Below, in pieces: positions 28,772 to 37,892 of a DNA stretch of 64,000 nucleotides. The stretch's first letter is position 1, and the number at the start of each line of letters is the position of its first letter. The notes under the pieces were generated by a model. It was given only the letters and a program-made list of their open reading frames with translations, made no database searches and had not been told where the DNA came from. Made by a program: the position numbers and the translations under genes. This stretch comes from Acidobacteriota bacterium (GTDB taxonomy: Bacteria; Acidobacteriota; Vicinamibacteria; Vicinamibacterales; UBA2999): positions 98,526 to 162,525 of the forward strand of contig VFZN01000007.1 in the NCBI GenBank assembly GCA_016871195.1. The letters are read 5' to 3'.

Positions 28772-29419
28772 ATGCACTTCCCACCCGCATGCTCCGCTGT
28801 GCCACATCCGCCGCGGGCGCTAGCCCTTGCGGCACGCTGGCAGGTCCTCGCAGCGACGCTGGAGTCGACTGCCGCGATCGACGGCAAGGCCTTCGAGCAG
28901 GTGCTGCACGACGTCGGGACGGGCACCGCGCCCGAGACGCTTGAGTTGCTGGAGGCGCTCGCGGAGGCTAGTGGTGCACTGGCCGTGCTCGTGGCGATGC
29001 GTGGTTCAGGAACCGGTCCCGCCATGGCAGTGTTCCCGGGCATGCGTCGCCATCAGACGAGTGACGACGACCAGTGTCTGCGCCTGGCGGCCGTGGCCGT
29101 CGGTCTCGGTCGCCGTGCCGTTGCCGTGGCCGTGGCCGAGGCGCGCACGCGGGGGGACCGACCCTCGGGCCTCCCGCAGGAACCCCCGCACTGGCTGCTG
29201 GCCGATGCCGCGACCGAGGTCGATGCCGCACGGTTACTCGCCCTGAACATCGCTGCCGGCGACATCGCCGGAGCCCCCGCCGTGCTCATCGCCGCCGCGG
29301 GCGATCAGGCGCTCATGGCGACGACCGAGACGTTGGCTCGACAGGCCCGGGGCCTGGTCGGCATCGTCGGTGGTGAGGATGCCCTGAGGATGCAAGCGGC
29401 CGACGCGTTGATCGCCTGA
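28772..29419 (+). CDS. Acyl-CoA-dehydrogenase-like protein lacking the flavin-binding middle domain
   Basis: This 215-residue protein resembles two separate parts of acyl-CoA dehydrogenases. Residues about 40-75 match the end of the N-terminal helical domain (LELLEALAEASGALAVLV). Residues about 95-160 match the first helices of the C-terminal domain (RLAAVAVGLGRRAVAVAVAEAR, LLADAATEVDAARLLALN). The beta domain that holds FAD, and the catalytic Glu region (YEGT), are missing. The frame is open and intact. Function is unknown: it may be a structural partner of a true dehydrogenase or a decaying relic. The ATG at 28772 was preferred to a longer frame that crosses the promoter. Confidence 0.55.
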   Translation: MHFPPACSAVPHPPRALALAARWQVLAATLESTAAIDGKAFEQVLHDVGTGTAPETLELLEALAEASGALAVLVAMRGSGTGPAMAVFPGMRRHQTSDDDQCLRLAAVAVGLGRRAVAVAVAEARTRGDRPSGLPQEPPHWLLADAATEVDAARLLALNIAAGDIAGAPAVLIAAAGDQALMATTETLARQARGLVGIVGGEDALRMQAADALIA

Positions 29420-29485
29420 TGACCGGTGGCCGCGATACGATCAGCGAGTGCCCTCATCCTCTGAAAGTCGTGTGTCACCGCGCAC

Positions 29486-29490
29486 GGAGG
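29486..29490 (+). promoter_or_regulatory. Shine-Dalgarno that decides the start of the membrane protein
   Basis: GGAGG lies five bases before the ATG at 29496. A GTG at 29448 is also in frame but has no ribosome site, so the ATG is preferred. Confidence 0.6.
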
Positions 29491-29495
29491 CAGAC

Positions 29496-30368
29496 ATGCC
29501 GCCCGTAGTTTCCAGTGTCCCGTCGGTGGCGGCGCTTGCCTCGGTGGTCGGATGCGTGGCGACCATCGCTGCAGTCGCGTCCTTTGTTGACACCACATGG
29601 ATGGGCATGGCCCTGCCCGCACAGGTCACCCTGCTGACGGCCATGCCGCTGCTGGCAATGGTCGGAGTGCAGGTTCTGACGCACCGCCAGGCACCGCGCG
29701 CACTCGCGTCGCTGTGTGGGCTTGTGGCGGTCGGCGGGACGTGGGTCGCCGTCTTCACCATCGCCCGACGTCTCGATCTTCCGCTGTCACCGTTGTTGCT
29801 CTGGCCCCCAGTGTGCGTGGGCATCGCCGTCGCGTTGAGTCATGGTTTCGTGTGGCTGGCATCGACCTCAGTGCTCGGGGCCACGGTTGCTGTGGCCAGC
29901 ATCTCATTTGTGGCTGCTGGAGCGCCGTGGACGACGGTGTTCCAGCGGTGGGAGCCCCTCTGTATGACGGCCGTGGCCTGGCTGGTGCTGAGCCAGCGCC
30001 TCACGCCCCTGGGACCCACCTGGGTGCTGATGGTGCGACGCACCGCGCTCGCACTTGTGATGGTGGCGCTGCTCGTGCTGTCCGGTCTGGAAGGGACGAG
30101 CCTGCTGCCGTGCGCTCCGACCACAACGCTACTGCTGTATCAGGTGATGGCGATCGTGGGGTTGACCTGGCTGGCCCTGTGGCAGCGACGGCTCGGTGAT
30201 CGCGCAGGCCTTCGCATGGTCAGCGCGGCGTTCGTGATCTTCCTGGTTGGGCGCTATGTCGACTGGCGAACCTCCGTCGTCCCGGCGTGGGCCTTCTTCG
30301 TCGTGGTGGCACTGGCCTCAGCGTGGCTGGCGAGGCGTGCAGCGCGTGTCCACGAGGAACCGCGATGA
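29496..30368 (+). CDS. DUF2157-like integral membrane protein
   Basis: This 290-residue protein consists of about ten hydrophobic helices with short loops, as in the DUF2157 and DUF4401 membrane families that stand next to a GDYXXLXY or DUF4824 gene. Its stop overlaps the following ATG (ATGA). The function of these pairs is unknown. The family match rests on topology and neighbourhood, not on a sharp motif. Confidence 0.6.
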   Translation: MPPVVSSVPSVAALASVVGCVATIAAVASFVDTTWMGMALPAQVTLLTAMPLLAMVGVQVLTHRQAPRALASLCGLVAVGGTWVAVFTIARRLDLPLSPLLLWPPVCVGIAVALSHGFVWLASTSVLGATVAVASISFVAAGAPWTTVFQRWEPLCMTAVAWLVLSQRLTPLGPTWVLMVRRTALALVMVALLVLSGLEGTSLLPCAPTTTLLLYQVMAIVGLTWLALWQRRLGDRAGLRMVSAAFVIFLVGRYVDWRTSVVPAWAFFVVVALASAWLARRAARVHEEPR

Positions 30369-31144
30369 GCCAGCTCATTGTGGCAGCGTTGACATTCCTG
30401 CTGGCCGTGGTCTCGTTGCTCGGTACGGCGGCATGGAACCGGACGGACGGGCGCACATTAGTACTGACCGAGCGGGAGCTGCCCCTCGTGGTGGCCCGCG
30501 GTAGCGTCCGTGGGGCAGACGCCGCGATCTCGCTGCGATTCCGCGTGCAGTTACGCAGCGCACCGGACGAGTCACGCATGTGGCTGTCGGATGCGACCTT
30601 GCGTCAGATCGGCTTCGCGCTCGGTGTCCCCGCAGGAGCGCCCGACGCAGCGCAGTTTTATCTGCGGTCGTTGCCTCGGCAGGTCTGGGTCGCATTCGAG
30701 ATGGACGGCGACGCCTTTGCCCCGATGGCGCGGCAGCTGGCTCTTGGCGGCGTGCCTGCGACCCGCGCGGGTGTATGGGATGGGCTTGAGCCCAGTCGTC
30801 TGGTGCCGGTCGATGCCAGCCTCAGCCGCGCACAGTTGCAGGAGCGTTGGAAGGGACGGCCCACGCTGGTGATCGCGGCCGTCATTGCCATGCGCTATGA
30901 GCAGCATCCGACCAGAGGGCCGTCGGTCTGGGGCCAGATCACCACGGTCGACCAGTCAACCGTGCAGGTGCCACAGCGCATCCGACAGACCATGGACCGT
31001 GCGGGCTGGCTCGCAGAGGCACCGGTCACGTCGCAGCAGACGCCAGCCGCGCCGCGCCCCCCCAGGTATGACGTGGTGCTGGGCGTGGGACGTCTCGGGG
31101 CGGTCTGGGTCGACGATGTGCGGCCGCATCAGCCGGCACGGTGA
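30365..31144 (+). CDS. DUF4824-like protein
   Basis: This 259-residue protein has one N-terminal membrane anchor (residues 5-20) and a soluble part. The pattern RTLVLTERELPL at the start and YDVVLGVGRLGAVWVDDV at the end resembles DUF4824 proteins, which are encoded after a multi-helix membrane protein, as here. It is translationally coupled to the membrane protein. No catalytic motif is visible. Confidence 0.62.
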   Translation: MSQLIVAALTFLLAVVSLLGTAAWNRTDGRTLVLTERELPLVVARGSVRGADAAISLRFRVQLRSAPDESRMWLSDATLRQIGFALGVPAGAPDAAQFYLRSLPRQVWVAFEMDGDAFAPMARQLALGGVPATRAGVWDGLEPSRLVPVDASLSRAQLQERWKGRPTLVIAAVIAMRYEQHPTRGPSVWGQITTVDQSTVQVPQRIRQTMDRAGWLAEAPVTSQQTPAAPRPPRYDVVLGVGRLGAVWVDDVRPHQPAR

Positions 31145-31342
31145 TGTGCTGAAAGGCCAGTGCCCGGTGCCGTGACTCACGCCTGGGGCGGTGCGTGTTA
31201 CTCGACGCGAGACGCCGAGGGCAGGTCAGGCTGGCCCCAGAGAGAAAGACGCGTACCTACAGCCAGGTCGCAACGGAAACCGTCTCTGGCCCACGGACGG
31301 TGGCGTGGCCTCCGCCCGTGAGCAAACCATGAGTCGTGACGC
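31145..31342. other. Gene-free gap between convergent genes
   Basis: This 198-base gap separates the DUF4824-like gene from the convergent acyl-CoA dehydrogenase. I see no convincing terminator, RNA or repeat in it. Confidence 0.5.
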
Positions 31343-32494
31343 TCAGCCGAGCAGGTTCTTGGCGATCGTCATCAGCTGCATGTTCGACGTGCCCTCGTAA
31401 ATCTGGCCAATCTTCGCGTCGCGGTAGAGCTTCTCGACCGGGTAGTCCTTCACGAAGCCGTAGCCGCCGTATAGGTTGATGGCCATGGAGGTTACGCGTT
31501 CCGCCACCTCGGACGAGACAATCTTGCACATGGCCGCCTCCTGCAGGAAGGGTAGGTTCGCATCGCGCAGCCGGGCGGCGTTGTAGACCAGCAGGCGGGC
31601 CGACTCGACGTCGATGGCCATGCGCGCCAACTGGAACTGTACGCCCTGGAAGTCACCGATGGCCTTGCCGAACTGCTTGCGCTCCTTGACGTAGCCGATG
31701 GTGTGGTCGAGCGCCCCCTGGGCAAGGCCGACCATCTGCGCGCCGATGCCGATGCGTCCCTCGTTGAGGGTTTCGATGGCGACCTTGTAGCCCTTGCCGA
31801 CCTCTCCGAGGATCTGGGACGACGGCACGACACAGTCTTCAAACAGCAGTTCGCAGGTGCTGCTGGCGCGGATGCCTAGCTTGTCCTCCTTCTTGCCGAC
31901 GGTAAACCCCGGCGTGTCACGATCAACCATGAAGGCGGTGATGCCGCGGTAGCCGGCCTCCTGATTGACGGTGGCGAAGACGATGAACACATCGGCTTCG
32001 TTGCCGTTGGTGATCCAGAGCTTCCGCCCCGTGATCCGATAGCCGTCACCTTCCTCAACGGCGCGCGTGGTCAGTGCGAAGGCATCGCTGCCGGACCCGG
32101 CTTCCGACAGGCAGTAGGCCCCGACGCTGCGGGCCGCCAGGCGGGGCAGATAGCGGTGGCGCAGCGCCTCCGAACCCCACCGCATGACGGCGTTGATGAC
32201 CAGCGTGTTCTGCACATCGACGAGCACGCCGACCGAGGGATCGACGCGCGATAGCGACTCGACAACGAGCACGGCATCGAACAACGACATGCCGGTGCCA
32301 CCGTGTGATTCCGGCACCTCGATGCCCATGAACCCCTGATCGAACAGTTTGTCGATCAGCGTGCGTGGCATTGTGGCGTGTTCATCCATCTCGCGCGAGA
32401 GCGGACGGATCTCGTGGTCGGCAAACTCGTAGACGCTGTTCTTTAAGAGCGTCTCATCGTCAGAAAGCACGGTGAGTGCGGCGGGCGTGCTCAT
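31343..32494 (-). CDS. Acyl-CoA dehydrogenase, short/branched-chain type
   Basis: This 383-residue flavoenzyme introduces the alpha-beta double bond in acyl-CoA. Visible motifs are AYCLSEAGSGSDAF (flavin and substrate region), KLWITNGNEADVFIVFA, GGYGFVKDYPVEKLYRDAKIGQIYEGTSNMQ (cited in parts: DAKIGQIYEGTSNMQ, with the catalytic Glu in YEGT). The length and motifs fit the short/branched-chain group (ACADSB/BCD) used in fatty-acid or branched-chain amino-acid degradation. The electron acceptor is expected to be ETF. It is divergent from the VWFA gene. Confidence 0.93.
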   Translation of the reverse strand: MSTPAALTVLSDDETLLKNSVYEFADHEIRPLSREMDEHATMPRTLIDKLFDQGFMGIEVPESHGGTGMSLFDAVLVVESLSRVDPSVGVLVDVQNTLVINAVMRWGSEALRHRYLPRLAARSVGAYCLSEAGSGSDAFALTTRAVEEGDGYRITGRKLWITNGNEADVFIVFATVNQEAGYRGITAFMVDRDTPGFTVGKKEDKLGIRASSTCELLFEDCVVPSSQILGEVGKGYKVAIETLNEGRIGIGAQMVGLAQGALDHTIGYVKERKQFGKAIGDFQGVQFQLARMAIDVESARLLVYNAARLRDANLPFLQEAAMCKIVSSEVAERVTSMAINLYGGYGFVKDYPVEKLYRDAKIGQIYEGTSNMQLMTIAKNLLG

Positions 32495-32521
32495 GAATAG
32501 CCTCGTAACTGCCTAGAAAAT

Positions 32522-32580
32522 AAGGGCGAAACCCTTGCGGGTTGATGATCGTCCCAATGGTATCATCGGGAAAATTTCCC
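32522..32580. promoter_or_regulatory. Divergent promoter region with two inverted repeats
   Basis: The region holds a TATCAT -10-like box on the plus strand (32561-32566), a perfect inverted repeat GGGAAA-A-TTTCCC (32568-32580) at the expected start site, and a second, AAGGG-CGAAA-CCCTT (32522-32536). A consensus -35 is not clear. The GGGAAA repeat could bind a repressor of the VWFA gene. Confidence 0.4.
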
Positions 32581-32598
32581 CTAGGAGAGGAGACGACG

Positions 32599-34734
32599 AT
32601 GCGACCGCCGATCAGTCTGGTCGGAGCCCTGATGCTGACGGGCGTCGTGCTGACCGCGCAGCAGCCGGCACCGGGCAGCGCGCCCGTCTCACCGGCGGCT
32701 CCTCAGCGCCCGACTGCGCCTGCGACGTCACGGCGCACACCGGGGGGGCAGGCTGCTGGTGCGCCGGCCAGTCAGCCGCCGGCAACCCAGGCCGGGGGTG
32801 ACGGTTCGGACCAGCCCGTGTTCCGGGCGGACATCAACTTTGTCAGGGTGGACGTCATTGCCACCGACCGCCAGGGGAATCCTGTCGATGGACTGACGAA
32901 AGACGACTTCGAGGTGTTCGAAGACGGTAAGCCCCAGGCCATCGATACGTTCCGGCTGATTCGGGTCGACACCACCGCCCCGGAATACACCACCCGCAGC
33001 ATCCGCAGTCGCCAAGACGAAGAGAATGCGGCCGCTGACGAGTCGGCCCGCATTTTCGTATTCTTCCTCGACGATTACAACGTGCGGGTCGGGAATGCGA
33101 TGGCAGCACGGCGGGAAATCGCCGACTTCATCCGGACACAAGTGGCGCCGAATGATCTGCTAGCCGTGATGTATCCGCTGACGCCGCTTGATGCGGTGGT
33201 CCTGACGCGCAATCACGAGAGCATCATCCGCACCATCGAACAGTTTGAAGGGCGTAAGTTCCGGTATCAGCCGAGAAATGCCATCGAGGACAAGTACGCC
33301 CAGCAGCCGACGGAAATCGTTGAGCGCATCAGGCGCCAGGTATCGCTGTCGGCGCTGAAAGGTTTGTCGGTTAAACTGGGGGCCCTGCGCGAGGGACGGA
33401 AGGCCATCGTGCTGATCAGCGAAGGCTACACCGCGATGTTGCCGCCGCAGATGCGTGACGCGGTGGCGGGCTTCACCGGTCTCGGCAACAACGCCTGGGG
33501 AAATCCTCTGGCGGGTGAGAACGACATCAACGAGCAGCGGGCGAGAACCATGGCCGAGTTCGACCTGCAGAGCGAACTGCAGTCAGTCTTCGACGCGGCC
33601 AATCGCACCAACACCGCCATCTACGCCGTCGATCCCAGAGGCCTGTCGACGGGTGAGTTCGACATCCAGGACAACGTCGGATCACGGCAGAGCCAGGAGG
33701 CGCTGCGGCAGACCATGACCTCGCTGCAGATTCTGGCGGAGAACACCGACGGCCGTGCCATCATCAACCGCAATGACCTCAGCGAGGGCATGAAGCAGAT
33801 CGTGCGCGATTCGAGTGCCTACTACCTGATTGGGTATAACTCGACGCAGGCGCCTCAGGATGGCCGCTTCCACCAGATTCGGGTACGGCTGAAGAAGCCG
33901 GGCATTCAGGTGCGTGCGCGCAAGGGATACTGGGCGCTGTCGCCCTCCGAAGCGGTGCGGGCGGCAGCGCCGGCTCCGACCGGTCCACCGCCCGCAGTGG
34001 CAAAGGCCGTCGCCGGCCTGGCACCGGCGGGCATCGGCGCACGTCGTTATGTGCGGACTTGGTCTGGCGTGTCGTCCGGAGACGAGGGGCGTACGCGAGT
34101 GACCTTTGTGTGGGAGCCGGTACCGGCACCGCCCGGTGTCCGGCGTGACGAGATGACGGCCGTGACGCTGACGGCGACGACGGCAGCAGGGACACCGGTG
34201 TTCTCCGGGCCGGTCGGCCTGATCGATGCCTCGCGACTGGCGCAGGTCGTGGCGTTCGATGCGCCGCCGGGGAAGCTGCGACTGAAGGTCGCGGTGGAGG
34301 GCAGCGGGGGCATGATGCTCGATAACGAAGACCGAGAGCTGGCGGTGCCGGACCTGACGGGGCCTGAGCTGCGGCTTTCCACACCACGGGTGTTCGTGGC
34401 TCGCACGGCGCGCGAGTATCAGCAGCTGAAGGCGACACCGGCCGCGACGCCGGCCGCCACTCGCGAGTTCCGCCGCACCGACCGCATGCTCGTGCGAGTC
34501 GAGCCTGTCGCCGGGGCGGGCGTGACCGCCAGCGTCACGGCGCGCCTCCTGAACAAGCAGGGACAGAAGATGCTCGACTTGCCCGCAGATGCGGCTCCGT
34601 CGGCGCCGACTGACCGTCAGGTTGAGTTGCCCTTGTCCAGTCTGCCCGTGGGCGACTATCTGCTCGAACTCTCTGCCACGGCGGCTGACGCGCCGGCCGT
34701 GACCGAGTTGGTGGCCTTCCGCGTCACCGGCTAG
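32599..34734 (+). CDS. VWFA-related acidobacterial domain protein
   Basis: The 711-residue protein has a signal peptide, a Pro/Ala-rich linker (about 25-70), and the domain of the VWFA-related acidobacterial family: VTDxxGxPVxxLTxxDFxVxEDG is seen as IATDRQGNPVDGLTKDDFEVFEDG, followed by IFVFFLDDYNVR and GRKAIVLISEGY. The MIDAS DxSxS is not conserved (LDDYN). The C-terminal 250 residues have no clear family. These proteins are very abundant in Acidobacteria; their targets are unknown, presumably periplasmic protein binding. A Shine-Dalgarno, AGGAGAGGAG, precedes the ATG. It marks the phylum. Confidence 0.93.
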   Translation: MRPPISLVGALMLTGVVLTAQQPAPGSAPVSPAAPQRPTAPATSRRTPGGQAAGAPASQPPATQAGGDGSDQPVFRADINFVRVDVIATDRQGNPVDGLTKDDFEVFEDGKPQAIDTFRLIRVDTTAPEYTTRSIRSRQDEENAAADESARIFVFFLDDYNVRVGNAMAARREIADFIRTQVAPNDLLAVMYPLTPLDAVVLTRNHESIIRTIEQFEGRKFRYQPRNAIEDKYAQQPTEIVERIRRQVSLSALKGLSVKLGALREGRKAIVLISEGYTAMLPPQMRDAVAGFTGLGNNAWGNPLAGENDINEQRARTMAEFDLQSELQSVFDAANRTNTAIYAVDPRGLSTGEFDIQDNVGSRQSQEALRQTMTSLQILAENTDGRAIINRNDLSEGMKQIVRDSSAYYLIGYNSTQAPQDGRFHQIRVRLKKPGIQVRARKGYWALSPSEAVRAAAPAPTGPPPAVAKAVAGLAPAGIGARRYVRTWSGVSSGDEGRTRVTFVWEPVPAPPGVRRDEMTAVTLTATTAAGTPVFSGPVGLIDASRLAQVVAFDAPPGKLRLKVAVEGSGGMMLDNEDRELAVPDLTGPELRLSTPRVFVARTAREYQQLKATPAATPAATREFRRTDRMLVRVEPVAGAGVTASVTARLLNKQGQKMLDLPADAAPSAPTDRQVELPLSSLPVGDYLLELSATAADAPAVTELVAFRVTG

Positions 34735-34752
34735 GGCGTCAGGGACGGGGAC

Positions 34753-34780
34753 GGGCAGGCTCGCGATCGCACGCCTGCCC
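34753..34780. terminator. Bidirectional hairpin between VWFA gene and gdhA
   Basis: A perfect 8-bp inverted repeat, GGGCAGGC (34753-34760) and GCCTGCCC (34773-34780), encloses a 12-base loop that itself contains GCGATCGC. It lies 19 bases after the VWFA stop and nine bases before the end of convergent gdhA. It lacks a clear T run on either side. Confidence 0.5.
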
Positions 34781-34788
34781 CATCGGTG

Positions 34789-36039
34789 TTACGCGTACAT
34801 CCCGCGCATCCGGGTGACGGTCGCCACCCGATTGATGGCCACGATGTAGGCCGCCGTGCGCATGTCCACGTTGTAGTGCTGCGCGGTCTTGAGCACGGCA
34901 TCGAAGGCCTGCACCATCTTCGTCTCGAGCCGTTCGTTGACCTCGCGCTCTGACCAGAAATAGCCGTGGCGGTCCTGCACCCATTCGAAGTACGACACGC
35001 TCACCCCGCCGGCGTTGGCCAGGATGTCGGGTACTACGAATACGCCGCGGGCATGCAGCGCCTGATGCGCGGCCGGCGTGGTGGGGCCGTTGGCTCCTTC
35101 AATGACGAGCCTCGCCTTGACCTGGCCGGCATTGGTGTCGGTGATCTGATTTTCGAGCGCGGCTGGGATCAGGATGTCGACGGGCAGGCCGAAGATGTCG
35201 GCAGCGGCGAGCGCTTCGCCCCCGGTGAATCCGGCAACCGTCTTGTGACGGGCCACATGCGCCTGGAGTGCGGGAATGTCGAGGCCAGCGGCGTTATAGA
35301 CACCGCCCTGCCAGTCGGTGACGCCGACGATGAGGGCGCCCTCTTCGGCGAGCAACTGCGCGGCGATGGCGCCGACGTTGCCAAACCCCTGCACGGCCAC
35401 GGTCGCACCCTTGAGCGCAAAGCCCAGGTAGCGTGCCGACTCGCGGGCCGAAATCATGACGCCCCGGCCCGTGGCCTCACGGCGGCCCAGTGATCCGCCC
35501 ATCTCGACCGGCTTGCCGGTGACAACTGCCGTGGAGGTGTGGCCCACGTGCATCGAGTAGGTGTCAGAGAACCACGCCATGATCTGCTCATTGGTGTTGA
35601 CGTCGGGGGCCGGCACATCCTTGTCCGGCCCGATGGCGTCAATGATTTCGGCGGTGTAGCGGCGGGTGAGGGCCTCCAACTCACGGCGCGACATCTTCGT
35701 GGGGTCACAGATGACCCCGCCCTTGCCGCCACCGAAGGGCAGCTGCGCGACAGCGCACTTCCACGTCATCCACGCGGCGAGTGCCGAGACCTCGTCCAGC
35801 GTAACCCCAGGGTGATACCGGATGCCGCCCTTCGCCGGGCCGAGGGTGATGTTGTATTGCACGCGGTAGCCAGTGAAGACCTCAATCTCGCCGTTGTCCA
35901 TCTGGACCGGGCACGACACGACAATCTGCCGCCGGGGATGGGTGAGCATCTTCCAGATGCCCTGGTCGAGATTCAGAATGCGAGCGGCCCCTTCGAATTC
36001 CTGGAGCATTGCGCCAAAGACTGATCCGTGTCCCGCCAT
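34789..36039 (-). CDS. gdhA: Glutamate dehydrogenase
   Basis: This 416-residue enzyme interconverts glutamate and 2-oxoglutarate. Motifs are GPAKGGIRYHP, LPFGGGKGGV (catalytic Lys), PAPDVNTNEQIMAW, and the Rossmann GFGNVG. Length and motifs match the 420-residue hexameric RocG/GudB class, usually NAD-linked and catabolic; coenzyme choice cannot be fixed. I chose the ATG at 36039, which has AGGAG (36048-36052) eight bases upstream, over a longer frame that would cross the promoter. It converges on the VWFA gene. Confidence 0.95.
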   Translation of the reverse strand: MAGHGSVFGAMLQEFEGAARILNLDQGIWKMLTHPRRQIVVSCPVQMDNGEIEVFTGYRVQYNITLGPAKGGIRYHPGVTLDEVSALAAWMTWKCAVAQLPFGGGKGGVICDPTKMSRRELEALTRRYTAEIIDAIGPDKDVPAPDVNTNEQIMAWFSDTYSMHVGHTSTAVVTGKPVEMGGSLGRREATGRGVMISARESARYLGFALKGATVAVQGFGNVGAIAAQLLAEEGALIVGVTDWQGGVYNAAGLDIPALQAHVARHKTVAGFTGGEALAAADIFGLPVDILIPAALENQITDTNAGQVKARLVIEGANGPTTPAAHQALHARGVFVVPDILANAGGVSVSYFEWVQDRHGYFWSEREVNERLETKMVQAFDAVLKTAQHYNVDMRTAAYIVAINRVATVTRMRGMYA

Positions 36040-36072
36040 GAATGCGTCTCCTGAACGAGGAACAAACATCCC

Positions 36073-36102
36073 ACCGTAGTCCTCCGGACGTCGCAATGTC
36101 AA
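36073..36102 (-). promoter_or_regulatory. gdhA promoter
   Basis: On the minus strand, a consensus -35 TTGACA (36097-36102) and TACGGT (36073-36078) are 18 bases apart, 34 bases before the ATG. Confidence 0.55.
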
Positions 36103-36205
36103 TTCCGTATTAACATCATGTGTATACGTAATGCGTAGGTGGCCGCCTATGCGCAGCGCGGTCCCAGCGTGGGCGACCGGACGCACGCCGACGAGACGCG
36201 GCCCG

Positions 36206-36211
36206 TATAAT
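36206..36211 (+). promoter_or_regulatory. -10 box for the mutase gene
   Basis: A perfect TATAAT ends seven bases before the ATG at 36219 and overlaps the alternative ATG at 36210. This favours 36219 as the start and an mRNA with essentially no leader. Confidence 0.5.
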
Positions 36212-36218
36212 GCCCAAG

Positions 36219-37892
36219 ATGTCTCGTATCGGTGTCCCCCCTGTTTCCGCCAAGGCTCGATGGGAACGAGAGACGCTGGAGCCCACGCTCCGCAAGTCCC
36301 CCGAACGGCCCGGCCCGTTTTCGACCATCTCGGGCCGCCCGATTGAACGCCTGTATACCGCCGAAGACGTCGAGGCACGGGGCGGCACCGCGTCGCCGGC
36401 GCCGCCGGGCAATTTCCCCTATGTGCGCGGCCTTCACCCGACGGGCTATCGCGGCAAGCTCTGGACGATGCGGCAGTTTGCCGGCTACGGCACGCCCGAG
36501 GAGACTAACCAGCGCTACAAGGACCTCATCGCCGCTGGAGGTACGGGTCTCAGTGTGGCTTTCGATTTGCCGACGCTCATGGGGCGCGATCCCGACCATC
36601 CGCTGTCACTCGGTGAAGTTGGCAAATGTGGTGTCAGCATCACCTCACTGGCCGACATGGAACGGCTGTTCGAGGGCATCCCCCTCTCGGACATCACGAC
36701 GTCGATGACCATCAACTCGCCGGCGCCGATGATTCTCGCGATGTATCTGGTGGTAGCCGAGAAGCAGGGCGCCGACTGGCGGGCGATCTCGGGCACCCTG
36801 CAGAACGACATCCTGAAGGAATTCATCGCGCAGAAGGAATACATCTTTCCGCCGCGCCCGTCGATGCGGCTCATTACCGACGTCTTTGCTTTCTGCTCGG
36901 CACATGTGCCCCGGTGGAACACGATTTCGGTGTCGGGCTACCACATTCGCGAAGCCGGGTCGACGGCTGCGCAGGAGCTGGCGTTTACCCTGCGCGACGG
37001 TCTCGAGTATGTGCAGTACGGCGTTGATGCGGGCCTCGACGTGGACGATTTTGTCCCGCGCATGTCATTCTTCTTCAATTCCCACAGCGATTTTTTCGAG
37101 GAGATTGCCAAATACCGTGCCGCACGAAAGCTCTGGGCCGACGCGATGCGCGATCGGTTCGGAGCGAAGAATCCGCGCTCGTGGCAGTTGCGCTTCCATA
37201 CCCAGACCGCGGGTGTCTCGCTGACGGCACAGCAGCCGTACAACAACGTTGTCCGCACTGCGCTGCAGGCGCTGGCGGCCGTGCTGGGGGGCACCAATTC
37301 GCTGCATACGAACTCGCTCGACGAGGCGCTGGCGCTGCCGACGAAAGAGTCTGCCACCATCGCGCTGCGCACGCAGCAAATCATCGCCCACGAAAGTGGA
37401 GTGGCCAATGTCGTCGACCCTCTGGGCGGGTCGTACTTCGTCGAGGCGCTCACGCGCGACATGGAACGCGAAGTACTAACGTATTGGGACACCATCGACC
37501 GCATGGGTGGCATGGTCGCGGCCATCGAACGCGGCTATCCCCAGAGAGAAATCGCCGAGGCGTCGTACCAGTTCCAGCAGGCGGTCGAGCGGCGAGAGCG
37601 CATCATCGTCGGTGTCAACGACTTCGTGCAGGCCGACGAAAAGCCGCTCGAGATTCTCTATATCGACGACACAACGGCTGACACCCAGCTGGCGCGCCTG
37701 GCCGACCTGCGACGCACACGCGACCATCACCGTGTGCAGCAGTCGCTGGAGGCCCTCAAGACGGTGGCCCATGGTCGCGGCAACACCATGGAGCCCCTGC
37801 TCGACTGTGTGCGAGCCTATGCGACCGTGGGGGAAATATGCGACGCTCTGCGGGAGGTGTGGGGCGAATACGAGGAAGTGCCGGTCATATGA
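36219..37892 (+). CDS. Acyl-CoA mutase large subunit, isobutyryl-CoA-mutase-like (B12-dependent)
   Basis: This 557-residue catalytic subunit belongs to the methylmalonyl-CoA mutase family but lacks the B12-binding domain, which is the next gene. The barrel motifs include [45 protein letters not shown] and [18 protein letters not shown] [12 protein letters not shown]. At the two positions that select substrate (Y110 and R228 in human MCM) it has Phe and Gln, as in isobutyryl-CoA mutase. A perfect TATAAT ends seven bases before this ATG. The alternative ATG at 36210 overlaps the box and would add three residues. Stops overlap the small-subunit start (ATGA). Confidence 0.9.
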   Translation: MSRIGVPPVSAKARWERETLEPTLRKSPERPGPFSTISGRPIERLYTAEDVEARGGTASPAPPGNFPYVRGLHPTGYRGKLWTMRQFAGYGTPEETNQRYKDLIAAGGTGLSVAFDLPTLMGRDPDHPLSLGEVGKCGVSITSLADMERLFEGIPLSDITTSMTINSPAPMILAMYLVVAEKQGADWRAISGTLQNDILKEFIAQKEYIFPPRPSMRLITDVFAFCSAHVPRWNTISVSGYHIREAGSTAAQELAFTLRDGLEYVQYGVDAGLDVDDFVPRMSFFFNSHSDFFEEIAKYRAARKLWADAMRDRFGAKNPRSWQLRFHTQTAGVSLTAQQPYNNVVRTALQALAAVLGGTNSLHTNSLDEALALPTKESATIALRTQQIIAHESGVANVVDPLGGSYFVEALTRDMEREVLTYWDTIDRMGGMVAAIERGYPQREIAEASYQFQQAVERRERIIVGVNDFVQADEKPLEILYIDDTTADTQLARLADLRRTRDHHRVQQSLEALKTVAHGRGNTMEPLLDCVRAYATVGEICDALREVWGEYEEVPVI

